Source of the DNA: JAMZMI01 sp049115715
Lineage (GTDB): Bacteria; Bacteroidota; Bacteroidia; Cytophagales; Cyclobacteriaceae
Direction of reading: 5' to 3'
Length of the DNA: 64,000 nt
NCBI GenBank assembly: GCA_049115715.1
Contig: JAGDZQ010000019.1
Coordinates: forward strand, 62,001-126,000
Below, piece after piece: positions 16,013 to 25,478 of this stretch. The position numbers and the translations under genes are program-made. Positions within the stretch are counted from its first letter, which is position 1; every line of letters starts with the position of its first letter. The notes under the pieces were generated by a model. It ran no database searches. It was given only the letters and a program-made list of their open reading frames with translations, and was not told the origin of the DNA.

Positions 16013-18586
16013 TTAAAATTTAAATTGATAGCTGACATTGGGAATGAGGGGAAAGAGACTAAACTGAGTGAATTTCTTGTCTTGGGGGTCATCGTCATTG
16101 AAACTAATGAAGGTCGGATTGAGCCTGCTGTAGGTATTGTAGGTACCGAAAACCCACTTTCGCTCTCCCCACTTAGTGGTCTTTTTAAAACTGATACTTA
16201 GGTCAAGCCTGTGGTAACTTCTCATTCTGGTAGAGTTGCGGCCTGGGTAATTCTTGCTAGTGGCGTCATAGTTTGGTCCACTGGCACTCCATGTGGCTTT
16301 GGGGTATGTAGAGGTGGGAAGTGTGACAGCATTGCCTGTCCCAAATACCCAGACGGCTCCTATGTCGATCTTCTTGTTGAGATTGAGGTTATAGACGATA
16401 GAGGCATCATGTCGCCTGTCGTATCTGTAAGGAAACTTCTTTCCAAAATTGAGATTGGTAAAATCACGCCTGGATTTTGACCATGTGTAACCAATCCAGC
16501 CTGTTGACTTTCCGGACTTCTTCTGTAGAAAAAATTCTACTCCATAGCTTGTCCCCTTTCCAAATTCAAGCTTGTTCTCCCACTCATTGGTAATATCCAG
16601 AAAGCCCGCTCCGTCTTTGTACTCCACCAGATTATCCATTTGCTTATAGTATCCTTCGATCGACACTTCTAGCTTTCGATAGGTAGTGGCTACTCCTAAA
16701 GCGATTTGATCTGATAACTGAGGCTTCACCTTATCTGTTGAGGGAACCCACAAATCTGTTGGCAACCCAATCCCTGAGTTGACTAAAAGGTGGATATACT
16801 GAGCCATTCGGGAGTAAGAGGCTTTAAGAGAAACTGTGTTGGATAGCTTCTGATTGAGCGATAGCCGTGGCTGCCATGATGTATAAAAGCGTTGCTCAGA
16901 GGTCGCTCCTGAAAAATGTACTCCTACATTCAGCTGAGTGAGCGGTGTAATCGAAATATCGTCTTCTGCGTAAGCCGAAAGCTCGTGCAACATAATCTTG
17001 GAGGCACCAAATGTGGTGTCAGTCTCTAGATGTGATTTGAATTGAGACTTTCCTGGCTTCAGTGTGTGATGGGCATAGTTGGCTCCAAATCTTATCTGAT
17101 GGCTATTGCTGGCATAGTAGTTAAAGTCCCACTTTAGTCCCAGATCGGAGACATTGGACAAATAACTGTTTTCTCTGTAGATATCTGGAAAGTCGAAATC
17201 ATTGGAGTATTGATAGTCAATGACAGTACTTAAATCAAAATTATATCTGGCCATGATACCAGTCACGTTGCTAAATAGCTTGTCGGAAAATCGATGATTC
17301 CACCTCAATGCTGATGTGATATTGCCCCATTGCAGATCACTGTTTTCTTTTTCATTAATTCCTTCCGTGTTATCATTTTTGATTACCTGAAAGAATTTGT
17401 CCTTGCCTGAATAGAAACTAAAATATAGCCTGTCTTTAGGCGAAAATATGTGGTTGATCTTCCCATTGATATCCCAAAAGTGATAGCCTCCAAATTGAGA
17501 AGCATCACCTGCCTTGGCAATGGGAACTGTGAATAAGTCAAGGTAAGTTCTACGAGCAGATACCATATAGGAGGTTTTCCCTTTTTTGATTGGGCCTCCT
17601 ACGGTAAGCTTTGATGCTATCAAACCAATCGACCCCTCTCCTTCGAATTTATTAAGGTTTCCTTCTTTCATTTGGATATCTATGACAGAGGAAAGTCTCC
17701 CGCCGTATCTTGCAGGAAACCCTCCTTTGATCAGCTCTACACTATTGATCGCATCGGGATTGAAAACGGAAAAAAAACCAAAGAGGTGATTGGCATTATA
17801 AACAGGCACTCCGTCTAACAGAATCAGGTTTTGATCCGGCCCTCCTCCTCTGACGTACAGCCCCGAGGAGCCCTCATTACCTGCTTGCACTCCTGGCAAC
17901 AGCTGTAGTGACTTAAGCACATCGGCTTCACCCATGAACACCGGCATGGCTTTGATCTGATCGGGTGACATCTTGAAGCTACTCATTTGATTGACTTCTT
18001 GTATTTCTGCAAAATCGGTAATAACTACTTCGCTCAATTGTTGCTGTGATTCTGCTAGATTGACAACTAAATCGTCTTTGTAGTGTGCGATACTTTGATT
18101 CTGTTGTTCATAACCAAGGTATCTGACCGAAATGCTATCTCCATTGACTGATAGGCTAAAGAAACCGAAAACATTGGTAGAAACTCCTTTTCCTGTAGCC
18201 AAATCAATAACGTGAGCTCCGATTAGGCTTTCGCCGGATTTAGCGTCTCTGACATAACCGGAAACCTGTATCGCTGATTTTGTGACCTGAGGCTTTTTCC
18301 CTTTTTTGAAAATAATAAGATTGCCCTTTTTCACTACTTTGACCCCTTGAATTTCGAGTTGGCTTATCAAGGATTGAAGGTTGTTTAAGTCAACATTCTG
18401 TGCGATCTCAATTGGGTGATCTTTCAGCTTATCGGCATAAGAAAAGCTAAAATCTGTTTCCTTTTCGATTCGCTCGATAAGATCTCCAAGGGTTTGAATA
18501 TCCTTATCGATTTGTTGTGCAGGACTCACTACGGTAAGTAAGACCAAGCACATCGTTAGGGGTAGTACTCTAGCAACCATCTCCAT
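16013..18586 (-). CDS. TonB-dependent receptor with N-terminal STN domain
   Basis: 857 residues. Signal peptide (about 1-24), STN/secretin-like signalling domain (about 25-95, TLGDLIERIEKETDFSFSYA), carboxypeptidase-regulatory-like domain (about 105-185), plug (about 210-320, ending in GGFPARYGGRLSSVIDIQMK) and a beta-barrel ending SYQFKF with terminal Phe. The STN domain is the part that contacts FecR anti-sigma factors, matching the FecR and sigma genes upstream. It overlaps the fecR stop by 17 bp. It imports an unknown substrate; the DUF4249 partner rather than SusD argues against an ordinary glycan PUL, but this is inference. Confidence 0.9.
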   Translation of the reverse strand: MEMVARVLPLTMCLVLLTVVSPAQQIDKDIQTLGDLIERIEKETDFSFSYADKLKDHPIEIAQNVDLNNLQSLISQLEIQGVKVVKKGNLIIFKKGKKPQVTKSAIQVSGYVRDAKSGESLIGAHVIDLATGKGVSTNVFGFFSLSVNGDSISVRYLGYEQQNQSIAHYKDDLVVNLAESQQQLSEVVITDFAEIQEVNQMSSFKMSPDQIKAMPVFMGEADVLKSLQLLPGVQAGNEGSSGLYVRGGGPDQNLILLDGVPVYNANHLFGFFSVFNPDAINSVELIKGGFPARYGGRLSSVIDIQMKEGNLNKFEGEGSIGLIASKLTVGGPIKKGKTSYMVSARRTYLDLFTVPIAKAGDASQFGGYHFWDINGKINHIFSPKDRLYFSFYSGKDKFFQVIKNDNTEGINEKENSDLQWGNITSALRWNHRFSDKLFSNVTGIMARYNFDLSTVIDYQYSNDFDFPDIYRENSYLSNVSDLGLKWDFNYYASNSHQIRFGANYAHHTLKPGKSQFKSHLETDTTFGASKIMLHELSAYAEDDISITPLTQLNVGVHFSGATSEQRFYTSWQPRLSLNQKLSNTVSLKASYSRMAQYIHLLVNSGIGLPTDLWVPSTDKVKPQLSDQIALGVATTYRKLEVSIEGYYKQMDNLVEYKDGAGFLDITNEWENKLEFGKGTSYGVEFFLQKKSGKSTGWIGYTWSKSRRDFTNLNFGKKFPYRYDRRHDASIVYNLNLNKKIDIGAVWVFGTGNAVTLPTSTYPKATWSASGPNYDATSKNYPGRNSTRMRSYHRLDLSISFKKTTKWGERKWVFGTYNTYSRLNPTFISFNDDDPQDKKFTQFSLFPLIPNVSYQFKF

Positions 18587-19415
18587 AAAATAAAATTCTC
18601 TTTGATTCTTCTTTCCAGCTTATTCCAAGTGTTTCCGATATTATGTCGAACACTTCTTCTATTTTCTCATACTTTACCCTGAGTGTTAGTCTACACTCGG
18701 CAATGGAATCTGAAACTTTCACTGATTTGGAACTCAACTCCGTGAGAAGCTCTACAACTTCTTTCATTGGTTTTTCCTTGAAGGAAATGTCTTTAGAATG
18801 CCAGGAAAGCGTGTTTTGATCCCAATCAAGTTTTGTCAGCTTTCCTTCCTCATCAATCCATCCAACCTCGTGTCTCACCAGCTCTATTGATTCGTTTTCA
18901 GTGCTTAGTTTCACAACTCCCGACTCGACTGCTACTTTAGTTAATTGGTTGACATGCTCTAGATTGAAAGATGTGCCTAGCACTGTCACTGTATGATCTT
19001 CTAAGGAAATGATAAATGCTTGCTTGGGATTCTTCTTCACTTCAAAAAACGCTTCTCCTTGTAAATTGACTTGCCTCAGACCATCACCAAAATCACCTCC
19101 TATCGTCAGTTTACTTTCATTATTCAAATTAACTTTTGAACCATCTTTCAGGGTTACCTCAAGCTTCTCATGAGCGCCAGTCTGATAGATCAGGTTTTGC
19201 TTCTTGAAGTAAAAAAGTGCAGCAACTCCTAAAAGTATTACTGAGCATGCTACAGCCAGCTTTACAAATGGAATCGTTTTTCTTTCCTTCTTTTCCGTCT
19301 CGAACAGAATCTCTTTCCAGGCAGCTTCTTCCTCCTCCTTCGACAGAGTCTGTTCGTCTGCGAGATTCATTTCAAGTATTTTTTTTTCAAAAGCATCGTG
19401 TTGTTCTTCATTCAT
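18570..19415 (-). CDS. FecR family anti-sigma regulator
   Basis: 281 residues. N-terminal cytoplasmic part (1-49), one membrane helix (about 50-70, VKLAVACSVILLGVAALFYF), FecR domain in the periplasm (about 95-200, with LEVTLKDGSKVNLNNESKL and VLGTSFNLE) and a C-terminal DUF4974 region (about 210-281) that should meet the receptor STN domain. It overlaps both neighbours (8 bp with the sigma gene, 17 bp with the receptor gene), so the three are one translationally coupled signalling unit: receptor to FecR to sigma. Confidence 0.92.
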   Translation of the reverse strand: MNEEQHDAFEKKILEMNLADEQTLSKEEEEAAWKEILFETEKKERKTIPFVKLAVACSVILLGVAALFYFKKQNLIYQTGAHEKLEVTLKDGSKVNLNNESKLTIGGDFGDGLRQVNLQGEAFFEVKKNPKQAFIISLEDHTVTVLGTSFNLEHVNQLTKVAVESGVVKLSTENESIELVRHEVGWIDEEGKLTKLDWDQNTLSWHSKDISFKEKPMKEVVELLTELSSKSVKVSDSIAECRLTLRVKYEKIEEVFDIISETLGISWKEESKRILFYGDGC

Positions 19416-19941
19416 GTCCTGCTTCTTTAATCGTTTCTAAAAATAACTCTCGGTGAGGTGCGAGCACTTCCCGCAATTTTTTCAAGCCAATACCAACTTG
19501 TCGTTCTACCGTTTTGATGGAGATATTGAGCACATCGGCGATTTCCGGATAAGTCAGGCCCTCTAGTTTACTGAGCATAAAAACCTCCCGGCACTTATCG
19601 GGCAGGCCCCTTATGGCCGATTCCAGCAAGTACTTAGCAAACCCAGTATCTTTTTCTGACATCAGCGAATGCTCAACAAGCATCGGAGGAAACTCCTCAC
19701 TAAACTTTTTTTGACCTTTCAGAAAAGTCAGTGACTTATTCTTAATGGATGAGAAAGCATAAGACTCAAAACTTTCCAGATTTTCAATATCATTTTGCTT
19801 CCACATGTAGACGAAAAACGCTTGAACGATATCCTTCGATTGCTCTTTATCCCCTGTTATACTAAAAGAATACTTCACCAATGGAGTAAAGTGTTTCTCA
19901 AATAGACTTCTGAATTTGGCTATGCTTTTCATGACTTTCAT
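19408..19941 (-). CDS. ECF sigma-70 factor, FecI/SusC-locus type
   Basis: 177 residues. Region 2 (about 10-75, LVKYSFSITGDKEQSKDIVQAFF) and region 4 (about 112-165, LPDKCREVFMLSKLEGLTYPEIADVL, with helix-turn-helix ISIKTVERQVGIGLKKL) are both complete. It heads the operon sigma-fecR-receptor-DUF4249. It probably drives its own operon when the receptor is occupied. A second in-frame Met three codons in (MKVMKS) is an alternative start. Confidence 0.92.
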   Translation of the reverse strand: MKVMKSIAKFRSLFEKHFTPLVKYSFSITGDKEQSKDIVQAFFVYMWKQNDIENLESFESYAFSSIKNKSLTFLKGQKKFSEEFPPMLVEHSLMSEKDTGFAKYLLESAIRGLPDKCREVFMLSKLEGLTYPEIADVLNISIKTVERQVGIGLKKLREVLAPHRELFLETIKEAGHE

Positions 19942-20066
19942 GGATAGGACTCACAAGAATTGCGATCCCCTCAATCAAAGGTTAAATAATTTTTCTTGAA
20001 CTTTGAAATCGTACTTATTTTCCATTTTGTCTTAAGCCTTTAAAAGCTTTTACCATTTCTATTGCT

Positions 20067-20074
20067 TACTTTTG
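20067..20074 (+). promoter_or_regulatory. Probable -7 element of the leuC promoter
   Basis: TACTTTTG matches the Bacteroidota -7 consensus TAnnTTTG. No clear TTTG lies 17-23 bp upstream, so only half of the promoter is supported. A leader of roughly 70 nt to the leuC start would result. Confidence 0.45.
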
Positions 20075-20149
20075 CCCACTATTTTGAATGGTCTTCTGAG
20101 ATTATTCGGAATTTTTAAGATTAGAAATAGTATAAAGACAGAATAAAAA

Positions 20150-21559
20150 ATGGGATTAACGCTGTTTGATAAAGTGTGGGACTCACACGTGGTTAGAAAG
20201 GTTGAAGGTGGGCCAGACGTGTTTTTCATAGACCGACACATGGTTCATGAAGTAACAAGTCCAGTAGCTTTCTTAGGACTCAAAAATCGAGGTGTTGGTG
20301 TGATGTATCCGAATCGCACATTCGCAACAGCCGATCACAATACTCCCACTATTAATCAGCACTTGCCAGTGGAAGATCCTCTCTCAGCTGGACAGCTCAA
20401 GGCATTAGAAGAAAATGCAAAAGAACACGGCATCTCACACTGGGGACTGGGCCATGAAAAAAACGGAATTGTACATGTCGTAGGTCCCGAGTATGGAATC
20501 ACACTCCCTGGAGCTACAATCGTTTGTGGTGATTCTCATACTTCTACGCACGGGGCTTTCGGGGCTATCGCATTCGGAATCGGTACATCGGAGGTAGAGA
20601 TGGTATTGTCTACGCAGTGTATCATGCAACCTAAGCCAAAGAAAATGAGAATCAACATCAATGGCGCACTCCAAAAAGGGGTAACTCCAAAAGATGTTGC
20701 ATTATTTATCATCTCGCAACTAACCACTTCCGGAGCTACAGGCTACTTTGTAGAATACGCAGGTGATGTCTTTGAAAACATGACTATGGAGGGTCGAATG
20801 ACTGTCTGTAACCTTAGTATTGAAATGGGCGCAAGAGGGGGCATGATAGCTCCTGATGAGGCGACTTTCGAATACATCAAAGGGCGTGAATTCACTCCAA
20901 AGGGAGCTGACTGGGATAAGGCAATGCAGTATTGGGAAACATTGAAGACCGATGCTGATGCTACCTTCGATAAAGAATTGACTTTCGATGGTTCTAAGAT
21001 CGAACCTATGATTACCTACGGAACCAATCCTGGAATGGGAATGGGGATCAGCAACAACATTCCTGAAGCCACTTCTCTGGAAGGAGGAGTTGCAACTTAC
21101 CAAAAGTCTCTCGGGTACATGGGATTCAATGAGGGAGACTCAATGATTGGAAAGCCTGTTGATTATGTATTTATCGGAAGTTGTACCAATGGGAGAATAG
21201 AAGATTTTAGGGCTTTCGCTGAAATAATAAAGGGTAGAAAAAAAGCAGACAATGTAACCGCTTGGTTGGTTCCTGGCTCTCATAAAGTGGAGACAGCTAT
21301 CAAAGAGGAAGGCATCTTGGATATCATTCATGAGGCTGGTTTCGAATTAAGAGAGCCTGGTTGCTCGGCCTGTTTAGCCATGAACGATGACAAAGTTCCT
21401 GCAGGAAAACTTGCCGTTAGCACTTCCAATAGGAATTTTGAAGGAAGACAAGGACCCGGATCAAGAACGCTTCTAGCAAGTCCGCTTGTAGCTGCAGCAA
21501 GCGCAGTGACAGGTGTGGTTACTGATCCGCGCGAACTCTTAGAAAGCGTAGAGGCATAG
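20150..21559 (+). CDS. leuC: 3-isopropylmalate dehydratase large subunit
   Basis: 469 residues, full length. Aconitase-fold enzyme that with LeuD isomerises 2- to 3-isopropylmalate in leucine biosynthesis. The 4Fe-4S ligands are in place: Cys345 (GSCTNGR), Cys405 and Cys408 (PGCSACLA). Also visible are DRHMVHEVTSPVAF near the N-terminus and CGDSHTSTHGAFG. First gene of the leuC-(four-helix bundle)-leuD-leuA family-leuB run. Confidence 0.98.
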   Translation: MGLTLFDKVWDSHVVRKVEGGPDVFFIDRHMVHEVTSPVAFLGLKNRGVGVMYPNRTFATADHNTPTINQHLPVEDPLSAGQLKALEENAKEHGISHWGLGHEKNGIVHVVGPEYGITLPGATIVCGDSHTSTHGAFGAIAFGIGTSEVEMVLSTQCIMQPKPKKMRININGALQKGVTPKDVALFIISQLTTSGATGYFVEYAGDVFENMTMEGRMTVCNLSIEMGARGGMIAPDEATFEYIKGREFTPKGADWDKAMQYWETLKTDADATFDKELTFDGSKIEPMITYGTNPGMGMGISNNIPEATSLEGGVATYQKSLGYMGFNEGDSMIGKPVDYVFIGSCTNGRIEDFRAFAEIIKGRKKADNVTAWLVPGSHKVETAIKEEGILDIIHEAGFELREPGCSACLAMNDDKVPAGKLAVSTSNRNFEGRQGPGSRTLLASPLVAAASAVTGVVTDPRELLESVEA

Positions 21560-21586
21560 TCGCTTTAAGCCATTCGCTTTTCGCTG

Positions 21587-21940
21587 ATGAGAGATTTTAG
21601 AAAATACATGGTTTGGGAGCTTGGTCACAAGATCACAAAAGAGATTTATAAATTAACAGCAACCTTTCCTGATTCTGAAAAATTTGGATTGATCAGTCAA
21701 ATGAGAAGAGCTTCCTCATCAGTCCCGGCAAATATTGCTGAGGGATGCGGGAGAAATAGTGATAAGGAGTTCAGAAGGTTTCTCTTTATTGCAAATGGTT
21801 CAGCTACTGAATTGGAGTACTTTCTGATTTTAAGTAAAGAACTCAATTTTTGGGAACATCATACTGATTATGACATTGATGATCAGGTCAATAAATTGAA
21901 AAGAAGTTTAAACAAATTGATTAATTCAATAAGCGAATAG
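21587..21940 (+). CDS. Four-helix-bundle protein (23S rRNA intervening-sequence/S23 family)
   Basis: 117 residues, matching the family: WELGHKITKEIYKLT, then FGLISQMRRASSSVPANIAEGCGR, KEFRRFLFIANGSATELEY and a last helix. These proteins are small helical bundles first seen in 23S rRNA intervening sequences and related in fold to the Avd accessory protein of diversity-generating retroelements; their role outside those settings is unknown. Here the gene lies alone between leuC and leuD, with 27 and 34 bp to its neighbours. Both junctions carry related short motifs (CATTCGCTTTTCGCT at 21571-21585 before it; AGCGAATAG and GCGAAAAGC after it), suggesting insertion as a cassette. Confidence 0.88.
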   Translation: MRDFRKYMVWELGHKITKEIYKLTATFPDSEKFGLISQMRRASSSVPANIAEGCGRNSDKEFRRFLFIANGSATELEYFLILSKELNFWEHHTDYDIDDQVNKLKRSLNKLINSISE

Positions 21941-21974
21941 CCTAGCGGCGAAACGCGAAAAGCTATATAAAACG

Positions 21975-22571
21975 ATGGCATACGATAAATTCGAAGTACT
22001 AAAAAGTACAGGAGTTCCATTACCAATTGAAAACGTAGACACGGATCAAATTATCCCAGCACGATTTCTTAAGGCAACCACTCGTGAAGGTTTTGGAGAC
22101 AATCTATTTAGAGACTGGAGGTATAATAATGACGATTCTCCAAAAGAAGATTTCATTCTCAATAATCCTCTATACGGCGGAAAAATTCTAGTCGGAGGTA
22201 AAAATTTTGGGTCGGGATCATCTCGTGAGCATGCTGCTTGGGCCGTATATGACTATGGCTTCAGATGCGTGATTTCAAGCTTCTTTGCTGACATTTTCAG
22301 AAATAACTGTCTTAATATTGGTGTATTACCAGTTCAAGTGAGTGCGGAGTTTTTGGACAAAATCTTCAAAGCAATCGAAGCTGATCCAAACGCGCAGTTC
22401 GAGGTTAGTTTACCTGATCAAACCGTCACAATAGCTTCGACTGGCGAAAAAGAAAGCTTTGACATCAACTCGTACAAAAAAGACAATATGTTAAACGGGT
22501 TTGATGATATTGACTACTTGCAAAACATGAAAGAGGAAATAGTCACTTTCGCTGAAAAGATGCCTTTATAA
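21975..22571 (+). CDS. leuD: 3-isopropylmalate dehydratase small subunit
   Basis: 198 residues, full length. Swivel domain of isopropylmalate isomerase; motifs PIENVDTDQIIPARFLK (about 17-33) and GGKNFGSGSSREHAAWA (about 75-91) are the LeuD signatures. Pairs with LeuC encoded 415 bp upstream, across the four-helix-bundle gene. Confidence 0.97.
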   Translation: MAYDKFEVLKSTGVPLPIENVDTDQIIPARFLKATTREGFGDNLFRDWRYNNDDSPKEDFILNNPLYGGKILVGGKNFGSGSSREHAAWAVYDYGFRCVISSFFADIFRNNCLNIGVLPVQVSAEFLDKIFKAIEADPNAQFEVSLPDQTVTIASTGEKESFDINSYKKDNMLNGFDDIDYLQNMKEEIVTFAEKMPL

Positions 22572-22625
22572 TTCAAGTCAAATTGAAGAGAGGAGACTTC
22601 CTAAATTGGTCTTCTCATCTCTTAA

Positions 22626-24173
22626 ATGACTCTCAAACAAATTTCAATCGATCAGACATTGAAAGTAGAAATCCTCGATACAACGCTAAGAGACGGAGAG
22701 CAAACCTCCGGAGTATCTTTCACTGATAGTGAAAAGTTGACCATCGGTCAATTATTGCTTGAAGAATTGAAAGTCGATCGTATTGAGGTTGCTTCTGCCC
22801 GAGTATCTGAAGGAGAGTTCAAAGGAGCTAAAAAGATACTGGAATGGGCCAAAACCAATGGCTTTTTAGATCGGGTTGAAATTCTTGGATTTGTAGATCA
22901 GAACTTATCTGCTGATTGGATTAAGGAATCCGGTGGCAAGGTTCTAAACCTGCTTTGCAAAGGATCCAAAAAACATTGTGAATTACAATTAAAGAAAACA
23001 CTTGCTCAGCATCTTGAGGATATTGCAGGGACTATCCAATATGCAAAAGAGCAAGGACTCACTGTCAACGTTTACCTTGAGGACTGGTCAAATGGAATGC
23101 GTGATTCTCCAGACTATGTTTACGACATGGTAGCAGAACTGCTCAAACTGCCTGTAAAAAGAATCATGTTGCCGGACACACTGGGCATGCTCAATCACAT
23201 AGACTCTGGAAAGTACTGTCGAGACATGACACAAAGATTCCCGGAGGCGCATTTCGATTTTCATGCTCACAATGATTATGATCTCTCAACAGCAAATGTC
23301 TATTCAGCAATAGAAGCTGGTATCACAGGAGTTCATACGACCTTGAATGGATTGGGAGAGCGAGCTGGCAATGTCGCCCTGTCAAGTGTAGTAGGCATTG
23401 TAAAAGATCACCTCAAAGGAGAGATGAGCATCGACGAGACCAAACTTTACAAGGTCTGCAAAATAGTCGAGTCCTTCTCAGGAATCCGAATTCCACAAAA
23501 CAAACCGCTAATCGGAGAATTTGTATTCACTCAAACGAGTGGCATTCATGCTGATGGAGACAGCAAAGACAACCTTTATCACAACAGTCTCGAACCGGCC
23601 AGATTTGGACGGGATTACTCTTATGCTCTCGGCAAAATGTCGGGCAAAGCAAGTATCAGCAAGAATCTGGAAGAGCTCGGCATTGAACTTACCAAGGAGG
23701 AGACCAAAAAGGTTACTCAGAAAATAATAGAACTCGGAGACAAGAAGGAATCTATCACAAAAGAGGATCTGCCTTTCATCATCAACGATGTATTGAGAAG
23801 CGAAAAACTGGATCAACATGTAGTGATCAAAAACTACTCATTATCCGTGGCTCAGGGCTTAAGATCTATGGCAACTCTCTGTGTAGAAATTGCCGGAGAA
23901 ACTTTTGAGAAAACCGCTTCAGGAGATGGTCAGTATGACGCATTCGTAAATGCGCTTCACGCTATATATGAGGAACAAGGTGAAAAATTACCTCGACTTG
24001 TTGATTATGAAGTTCAGATTCCTCCAGGTGGAGAAACAGACGCATTGGTAATCACAACCATAACCTGGGAGAATGGAAAAACTTTCAAAACCAGAGGACT
24101 TGACCCAGATCAAACTGTCGCTGCTATTAAAGCCACAATCAAGATGTTGAACATTATTAAAAATCACAATTAG
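22626..24173 (+). CDS. LeuA-family condensing enzyme (2-isopropylmalate or citramalate synthase type)
   Basis: 515 residues. HMGL-like TIM barrel with LDTTLRDGEQTSG near residue 20, metal-binding HxH His213/His215 (FHAHNDYD), and TLNGLGERAGN; a LeuA-type regulatory dimerisation domain covers about 385-510 (GQYDAFVNALHAIYEEQG). The N-terminal motif IEVASARVSEGEF differs from the IEAGFP seen in ordinary LeuA, so the acceptor keto acid cannot be decided by eye. Position between leuD and leuB (5 bp from leuB) favours leucine synthesis; citramalate synthesis for isoleucine is the alternative. Confidence 0.85.
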   Translation: MTLKQISIDQTLKVEILDTTLRDGEQTSGVSFTDSEKLTIGQLLLEELKVDRIEVASARVSEGEFKGAKKILEWAKTNGFLDRVEILGFVDQNLSADWIKESGGKVLNLLCKGSKKHCELQLKKTLAQHLEDIAGTIQYAKEQGLTVNVYLEDWSNGMRDSPDYVYDMVAELLKLPVKRIMLPDTLGMLNHIDSGKYCRDMTQRFPEAHFDFHAHNDYDLSTANVYSAIEAGITGVHTTLNGLGERAGNVALSSVVGIVKDHLKGEMSIDETKLYKVCKIVESFSGIRIPQNKPLIGEFVFTQTSGIHADGDSKDNLYHNSLEPARFGRDYSYALGKMSGKASISKNLEELGIELTKEETKKVTQKIIELGDKKESITKEDLPFIINDVLRSEKLDQHVVIKNYSLSVAQGLRSMATLCVEIAGETFEKTASGDGQYDAFVNALHAIYEEQGEKLPRLVDYEVQIPPGGETDALVITTITWENGKTFKTRGLDPDQTVAAIKATIKMLNIIKNHN

Positions 24174-24178
24174 ATATA

Positions 24179-25237
24179 ATGAATTACAAAATAGCTACTC
24201 TTCCAGGTGATGGAATCGGCCCAGAGATCGTAGATCAGGCAATCAAAACAATGGAAGCCATCGGAGAAAAATATGGACATTCTTTTGATTTCGAGTTTGC
24301 GCCAACAGGAGCCACAGCAATTGATCAGGTAGGAGAACCCTATCCAGATTCTACTCATGAAATATGCATGAATGCAGACGCTGTGCTTTTTGGAGCAATT
24401 GGTGATCCTAAATATGACAATGACCCTAAGGCCAAAGTTCGTCCGGAGCAAGGTTTACTTTTGATGAGAAAGAAACTGGGGCTTTATGCGAATATCCGAC
24501 CTGTAGCTACATTTCCTTCTTTGATTGACAAAAGTCCGTTAAAAAATGACAGAGTAGAGGGTGCGGACTTTGTAGTCGTAAGAGAGTTGACCGGAGGAAT
24601 CTACTTTGGAGAAAAAGGACGCTCAGAAGATATGACCAAAGCTTTTGACAACTGCGTCTACTCCGTTGAAGAAGTAGAGCGTATCCTGAAGCTGGCTTAT
24701 GAGTATGCAGGCAAGAGAAACAAAAGATTGACAGTAGTCGACAAAGCCAATGTCCTTTGTACTTCGAGACTTTGGAGAGAAGTTGCTCAGAGAATGGAAA
24801 AGGAGCACGCAGACATTGAAACAGACTATATGTTTGTTGACAATGCCGCCATGCAGCTGATCCAATGGCCTAAGAAATTTGACGTGATGGTAACAGAGAA
24901 CATGTTTGGCGATATCCTATCTGATGAGGCCAGTGTTATCACAGGTTCTTTAGGTTTATTGCCTTCAGCTTCAGTAGGACTGCATACATCTGTATTTGAG
25001 CCTATTCATGGGTCTTACCCGCAAGCTGCCGGTCTTAATATTGCAAATCCTATTGCAACGATTCTTTCAGCTGCTATGCTCCTTGAGTCTTTGGATTTAT
25101 TGGAAGAAGCTCAAGCAATAAGAGATGCCGTAAACGCTTCTCTAGATGCAAACTTCGTAACTGAAGACATTTCGAAAGAGGCTTCCAAATCAACCTCGGA
25201 AGTTGGTGATTGGATCGCAGCAGAAATCAAGAAATAA
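24179..25237 (+). CDS. leuB: 3-isopropylmalate dehydrogenase
   Basis: 352 residues, usual length. NAD-dependent oxidative decarboxylation of 3-isopropylmalate, the third leucine-specific step. Motifs: LPGDGIGPEIVDQA at the N-terminus, RELTGGIYFGEKGR, DKANVLCTSRLWRE, and TENMFGDILSDEASVITGSLGLLPSAS for metal and substrate binding. Last gene of the leu operon, followed by an intrinsic terminator. Confidence 0.98.
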   Translation: MNYKIATLPGDGIGPEIVDQAIKTMEAIGEKYGHSFDFEFAPTGATAIDQVGEPYPDSTHEICMNADAVLFGAIGDPKYDNDPKAKVRPEQGLLLMRKKLGLYANIRPVATFPSLIDKSPLKNDRVEGADFVVVRELTGGIYFGEKGRSEDMTKAFDNCVYSVEEVERILKLAYEYAGKRNKRLTVVDKANVLCTSRLWREVAQRMEKEHADIETDYMFVDNAAMQLIQWPKKFDVMVTENMFGDILSDEASVITGSLGLLPSASVGLHTSVFEPIHGSYPQAAGLNIANPIATILSAAMLLESLDLLEEAQAIRDAVNASLDANFVTEDISKEASKSTSEVGDWIAAEIKK

Positions 25238-25265
25238 CCACCAATATTATATCAGTTTAAAAAGG

Positions 25266-25297
25266 AAAATCCTGAGTCGAGAGACTTGGGATTTTTT
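25266..25297 (+). terminator. Intrinsic terminator of the leu operon
   Basis: A 12-bp stem (25267-25278 with 25283-25294, two G-T wobbles), loop GAGA, ending in a T6 run. Confidence 0.88.
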
Positions 25298-25311
25298 CTG
25301 TTTCTGCTTAC

Positions 25312-25353
25312 AGCTTGAAGTCATCCTGAGCTTAAAGAGAATGACTTCAAGCT
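25312..25353. repeat. Inverted repeat related to the GTCATCCTGAGC family
   Basis: Perfect 13-bp arms AGCTTGAAGTCAT (25312-25324) and ATGACTTCAAGCT (25341-25353) with a 16-nt loop. The left half continues as GTCATCCTGAGCTT, a core seen in scattered Bacteroidota intergenic repeats. The rest of the gap to 25478 shows nothing more. Confidence 0.6.
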
Positions 25354-25478
25354 ATTTCAAGTTTGCTTAAGAGGGAATACTAAAAAAAGTAGCCAACGCA
25401 GAATTAAGGTAAAAAATAAAATTGTAGACATTCAATCCCAATACCTTTTCAAATTATGTTTGCCACTAAAAATCTTTA

